64,000 bases of DNA, from assembly GCF_002846365.1 (NCBI RefSeq), contig NZ_PJMW01000002.1, positions 1,550,001-1,614,000 of the forward strand, given 5' to 3'. Both the position numbers and the translations under genes were made by a program. The notes under the pieces were generated by a model that saw nothing but the letters and a program-made list of their open reading frames with translations, searched no databases and was not told where the DNA came from. The DNA comes from Nocardia fluminea. GTDB taxonomy: Bacteria; Actinomycetota; Actinomycetes; Mycobacteriales; Mycobacteriaceae. Of this stretch, positions 61,255 through 64,000 are shown piece after piece (position 1 is the stretch's first letter; each line of letters begins with the position of its first letter).

Positions 61255-62661
61255 ATGAACGGCGACGATCCCCGCGAGGACCCCCGTAGACGCCGGGTGC
61301 CGCCGACGTCCGGCCGCCCCGGCAGTCCCGCGGTGCCCCCACCAGGTCGCCCCATGCCACCGCAGGGCCGGGCGATGCCGCCCGATCCGCGCTACGGCCG
61401 CCCACCCGGCGGCGATCGGCGCCCGAGTCCCGAGGACGGGCCGACGGTGCGCCACAACCCGGCGCCTCGCCGCGGCGCCTCTCACGTAGAACCCACCCAG
61501 GTGCTGCACCGCGGCAACTCCGGCGACCAGCCGCTGGCCTATTCGCAGATGCCGTACGAGCGGGAGAAGCCGCGTCAGCCACCACCACCACCGCCACGCC
61601 GTGAGCAGGTCCGGCACGCGCCGACTCAGCGGCCGGTACCCCATCACGACGCGCTGCCGCCCCGCCGCACTCCCCCGCCGATAATCGGGGGCAGGCAGCC
61701 GCAGCCGCCCCGGCGCAGGCGCAATCGTCATCCGTTCCGGTGGTTCACGGTGATCGTCGTGCTGTTGATCGCCGGCATCGTCGCCGCGGTCGTGCACCTG
61801 GACAACTCGCTCACCCGCATCACCGCGCTGCCCTCCTACAGCGACCGTGTGAGCAACACCCCCGGCACCAACTGGCTGCTCGTCGGCTCCGACGGTCGCG
61901 GTGACCTCTCGACCGAGCAGGAACAGGAACTCGCGACCGGCGGTGACACCGGGCCCGAGCGCACCGACACGATCATGATGGTGCACATCCCGTCCTCGGG
62001 CCCGTCCACCATGGTCAGCCTGCCGCGCGACTCCTACGTCAACATTCCCGGCCACGGCAAGGACAAGCTGAACGCGTCCTTCGCGATCGGCGGGGCGTCG
62101 TTGCTGGTGCAGACCGTGGAGGAAGCGACGGGCGTGCGGATCGACCACTACGCGCAGATCGGTTTCGGTGGCTTCGCCAGCGTGGTCGACGCGCTGGGTG
62201 GACTCGAGATGTGCCTCGACGAGCCGATCGTCGACCCGCTGGCCGGGCTCGACCTGCCCGCGGGCTGCCAGGAGCTGTCCGGCCCGCAAGCGCTCGGTTT
62301 CGTCCGCACCAGGGCCACCCCGAACGCCGATGTCGACCGGATGAACCATCAGCGGATGTTCATGGCCGCGCTGCTGAAGAAGGCGACGAGCGCGGGCACC
62401 CTCGCGAATCCGTTCGCGTTGTGGCCCATGGCAACCGGGATCGCGGGTTCACTGAAGGTCGACGACGGTGACCACATCTGGAACCTGGCCGCGCTCGGCT
62501 GGGCGATGCGCGGCGAGACCGTCACCACCAGCGTCCCGATCGGCGGATTCGACGACACCGATGTGGGCAACGTGTTGCTCTGGGACAAGGCGAAGGCCTC
62601 CGGCTTCTTCGAGGCGCTCGCGACCGATCAGCAGATCCCGGAGGAGCTGCTCACACGGTAA
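61255..62661 (+). CDS. LytR-CpsA-Psr (LCP) family cell-wall ligase
   Basis: 468 aa from the ATG at 61255. A long Pro/Arg-rich cytoplasmic N-terminus (~155 residues, with poly-Pro near 110) precedes one helix (WFTVIVVLLIAGIVAAVVHL). The extracytoplasmic LCP domain follows: NWLLVGSDGRGDL, RTDTIMMVHI, VSLPRDSYVNIPGHGKDKLNASFAIGGASLLVQTVEEATGVRIDHYAQIGFGGFASVVDALGG, and GPQALGFVRTRATPNADVDRMNHQRMFMAALL. The key Arg and Asp of pyrophosphate binding are kept. It attaches arabinogalactan to peptidoglycan or has a related role. From memory it is Rv3840. Confidence 0.93.
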   Translation: MNGDDPREDPRRRRVPPTSGRPGSPAVPPPGRPMPPQGRAMPPDPRYGRPPGGDRRPSPEDGPTVRHNPAPRRGASHVEPTQVLHRGNSGDQPLAYSQMPYEREKPRQPPPPPPRREQVRHAPTQRPVPHHDALPPRRTPPPIIGGRQPQPPRRRRNRHPFRWFTVIVVLLIAGIVAAVVHLDNSLTRITALPSYSDRVSNTPGTNWLLVGSDGRGDLSTEQEQELATGGDTGPERTDTIMMVHIPSSGPSTMVSLPRDSYVNIPGHGKDKLNASFAIGGASLLVQTVEEATGVRIDHYAQIGFGGFASVVDALGGLEMCLDEPIVDPLAGLDLPAGCQELSGPQALGFVRTRATPNADVDRMNHQRMFMAALLKKATSAGTLANPFALWPMATGIAGSLKVDDGDHIWNLAALGWAMRGETVTTSVPIGGFDDTDVGNVLLWDKAKASGFFEALATDQQIPEELLTR

Positions 62662-62670
62662 CGTCGAGGT

Positions 62671-63201
62671 ATGCGCGAGAACCCGTCGTTCACCGAACTC
62701 CTGCGCGACCAGGTCAGAGCCGGTCTGACCGCGGCTCATCAGTATCTGGCCGCCGCCGTCTATTTCGACGCGCAGGATTTGCCCGAGCTGGCCGGGCAGA
62801 CCTACGTGCGTTCGACGTCGAATCATGGGCACGCGATGCGCATGGTGCAGTACCTGCTCGACCGGGACGTGCCGATCAGCATCGGCGGGCTCGGCGAAGT
62901 GCGTTCGGAATTCGATTCCCCGCGCGCCGCGATCGCCTTTCTGCTCGACCGTGAACGGGTCACCACCACGCAGATCAGCGCCCTCGCGGCGGCCGCGCGC
63001 GAGAGCAACGATTTTCTCGGCGAACAATTCGTGCAGTGGTTCCTGGCCGAGCAGGTCGACGATGTCGCCGCGATGTCGACGCTGTTGACCGTGCTCGACC
63101 GGCAGGACAACTTGTTCGACGTCGAGCAATTCATTCGCCGTGAACTGCGCGGCACGGTACGTGTCGATACCACGGCGCCCCGAATGGCAGGCGCGCGTTA
63201 G
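62671..63201 (+). CDS. Ferritin-like protein with incomplete ferroxidase centre
   Basis: 176 aa; full-length four-helix bundle aligned throughout with the BfrB encoded next. Compared with it, the first ferroxidase Glu (in HEF) is Gly18 (AGL) and the bridging Glu of EERNH is Asn51 (SNHGH). His54, Glu95 (DRERV) and the EQFVQWFLAEQ Gln/Glu are kept. Iron oxidation is therefore probably impaired. It may be a mixed-shell subunit or a mineral-storage/regulatory partner. A TAACGT -10 lies 6 nt before the ATG, overlapping the LCP stop, so a leaderless message is possible. Confidence 0.88.
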   Translation: MRENPSFTELLRDQVRAGLTAAHQYLAAAVYFDAQDLPELAGQTYVRSTSNHGHAMRMVQYLLDRDVPISIGGLGEVRSEFDSPRAAIAFLLDRERVTTTQISALAAAARESNDFLGEQFVQWFLAEQVDDVAAMSTLLTVLDRQDNLFDVEQFIRRELRGTVRVDTTAPRMAGAR

Positions 63202-63251
63202 GCATACCGCCGTCGCCGCGCGGCCGGGAAATCGCTGTACATCGGCGTTTA

Positions 63252-63278
63252 TTAGGAAATACTTGGTTAGGGAATACT
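63252..63278 (+). promoter_or_regulatory. bfrB: Tandem 12-bp direct repeat upstream of bfrB
   Basis: TTAGGAAATACT (63252-63263) and TTAGGGAATACT (63267-63278), 11 of 12 identical, spaced by 15 bp start-to-start. The TTAGG starts resemble IdeR half-sites. Mycobacterial bfrB is activated by IdeR bound to tandem boxes, so this is a candidate weak IdeR array. Confidence 0.4.
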
Positions 63279-63337
63279 GCCCTCAATAAGGTTGCACTTG
63301 GATGACAACCCCTTTGACCAGCATTAATGTGGCGGCC

Positions 63338-63886
63338 ATGTCGATTCATCCGGAAGCCCCGCGAAGCAAGTTCCATACTCTGCTCCAAGACCAAATCCGG
63401 CATGAGTTCAATGCCGAGCACCAGTACATCGCGATCGCGGTGTGGTTCGACAACCACGATCTTCCGCAGCTGGCCAAGCGCTTCTACGCCCAGTCGGTGG
63501 AAGAGCGCAATCACGCGATGATGATCGTGCAGTACTTCGTGGACCGTGACATCGCCGTGGACATCTCCGGCATCGACGCGGCGAAGTCGAAGTTCGAGTC
63601 CGCTCGTGAGCCGATCGAACTGGCGTTGACCCAGGAGAAGACGGTCACCGATCAGATCGTGCAGCTGGCCAGCACCGCCCGTGAAGAGGGCGATTACCTC
63701 GGCGAGCAGTTCATGCAGTGGTTCCTGAAGGAACAGGTCGAGGAAGTGGCGCACATGACCACGCTGCTCAATATCGCCGATCGCGCCGGGTCGAACCTGT
63801 TCGACCTGGAGGAGTTCATGTGGCGTGAGCTGAGCACCCCGAAGGACGCGTCCGGCGCGCCGTCGGTCGCCGGCGGCAGCGTCTAG
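63338..63886 (+). CDS. bfrB: Ferritin BfrB (iron-storage protein)
   Basis: 182 aa from the ATG at 63338, which aligns with the N-terminus of mycobacterial BfrB as I recall it; an ATG at 63302 would add 12 residues. Complete ferroxidase centre: Glu23 (RHEF), Glu56 and His59 (EERNH), Glu100 (TQEKTV), and Gln/Glu of EQFMQWFLKEQVEEV. A His/Ser-containing tail (KDASGAPSVAGG) ends the protein like other BfrBs. It oxidises Fe(II) and stores iron in a 24-mer. The degenerate paralogue lies upstream. Confidence 0.96.
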   Translation: MSIHPEAPRSKFHTLLQDQIRHEFNAEHQYIAIAVWFDNHDLPQLAKRFYAQSVEERNHAMMIVQYFVDRDIAVDISGIDAAKSKFESAREPIELALTQEKTVTDQIVQLASTAREEGDYLGEQFMQWFLKEQVEEVAHMTTLLNIADRAGSNLFDLEEFMWRELSTPKDASGAPSVAGGSV

Positions 63887-63897
63887 CTCGAAAGCAG

Positions 63898-63936
63898 CAA
63901 GGGATTCGGCTCGCGGGCAGCGAGCCGAATCCCTTG
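63898..63936 (+). terminator. bfrB: Long perfect hairpin after bfrB
   Basis: A 17-bp perfect stem (63898-63914 with 63920-63936) around a 5-base loop GGGCA. No T-run follows. It lies between convergent genes and probably terminates from both sides. Confidence 0.75.
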
Positions 63937-63943
63937 TGCGCGT

Positions 63944-64000
63944 TCACCAGCCGGAGCCGGAGCCGCCCGAGCCGGTGTTGGCCAGCACGGTGCCGATCAA
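63944..64000 (-). CDS. C-terminal end of a Gly/Ser-tailed protein (runs off the window)
   Basis: On the minus strand the frame entering at 64000 reads LIGTVLANTGSGGSGSGW and stops at TGA (63944-63946). The Gly-Ser-rich tail ending in Trp is like the tails of TPM-domain (YgcG-type) membrane proteins, but 18 residues cannot prove it. Confidence 0.4.
   Translation of the reverse strand: MIGTVLANTGSGGSGSGW

Noticed and set aside
63285..63301. A third IdeR-like half-site (AAGGTTG) before the bfrB coding region
   Set aside because: Too short and too weak a match to list on its own; mentioned only with the direct repeats.
1..64000. CRISPR arrays, IS elements or phage genes
   Set aside because: No regularly spaced repeats, no transposase or integrase motifs and no terminal inverted repeats were seen. 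The repeats present are promoter-scale or hairpins.

Overview
The window looks like chromosomal DNA of a high-GC mycolic-acid actinomycete, most likely Nocardia or a close relative. The evidence is GC-rich coding on both strands, frequent GTG starts and 4-bp ATGA/GTGA gene overlaps, LGFP repeats, DUF7373- and septum-formation-type exported proteins, and a PE/PPE/EspG trio. From memory, the conserved backbone follows the order of the M. tuberculosis Rv3811-Rv3841 region: LGFP/PGRP amidase, HAD hydrolase, acyltransferase, MBL-Rieske protein, serS, Rv3835-like and Rv3836-like proteins, phosphoglycerate mutase, pheA, DUF2470 protein, LCP protein and bfrB. Accessory modules are inserted into it. 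No alignment was run. No gene-free stretch exceeds about 230 bases.

Layout. 1-3.9 kb: end of a small membrane protein gene, a TipA-like MerR regulator with a textbook 19-bp-spacer promoter, an SDR gene and a TetR gene that both seem truncated at one shared deletion junction, and a divergent EamA exporter/MarR pair. 3.9-9.0 kb: divergent SpoIID-domain protein and large LGFP/PGRP amidase (cell wall), then a HAD hydrolase. 9.1-16.9 kb: a tightly coupled oligopeptide ABC transporter operon (oppB-oppC-fused oppD, two paralogous binding lipoproteins, a small membrane protein). 17.0-18.5 kb: FadR-type regulator and a fatty-acid-hydroxylase-fold protein. 18.5-23.7 kb: a copper-type regulon with two identical 20-bp operator/promoter copies controlling an MFS pump, then a CopZ-like chaperone, an exported His-rich protein and a CopA ATPase. 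23.7-32.9 kb: mixed genes including a GGCT-like protein, a lipase-maturation-factor homologue, tRNA-Gly, a nonsense-disrupted NmrA gene with its AraC neighbour, OsmC, an acyltransferase, a lipoprotein, the MBL-Rieske fusion and a DUF4242 protein. 32.9-38.8 kb: a LAL-type LuxR regulator divergent from a cupin and a covalent flavoprotein oxidase, then a Gfo/Idh/MocA dehydrogenase.

38.9-45.8 kb: a minus-strand cluster of three receptor Ser/Thr kinases and a DUF7373 lipoprotein. One of the three kinases has lost every catalytic residue (a pseudokinase). 45.9-50.2 kb: two transporters and a GGDEF-EAL protein with a degenerate GGDEF motif. 50.3-54.7 kb: serS, an aldehyde dehydrogenase, a septum-formation-type protein and a zincin. 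54.8-57.1 kb: a PE-PPE-EspG type VII secretion module with no ESX core genes around it. 57.2-64 kb: phosphoglycerate mutase, pheA, a hairpin-rich intergenic element, an IdeR-boxed DUF2470 gene, a CPBP protease, an LCP ligase, then two tandem ferritins, the first lacking two ferroxidase ligands and the second a normal BfrB.

The most interesting items are the PE/PPE/EspG insertion, the pseudokinase-containing kinase operon, the ferritin/degenerate-ferritin pair, and the copper regulon that includes an MFS exporter.
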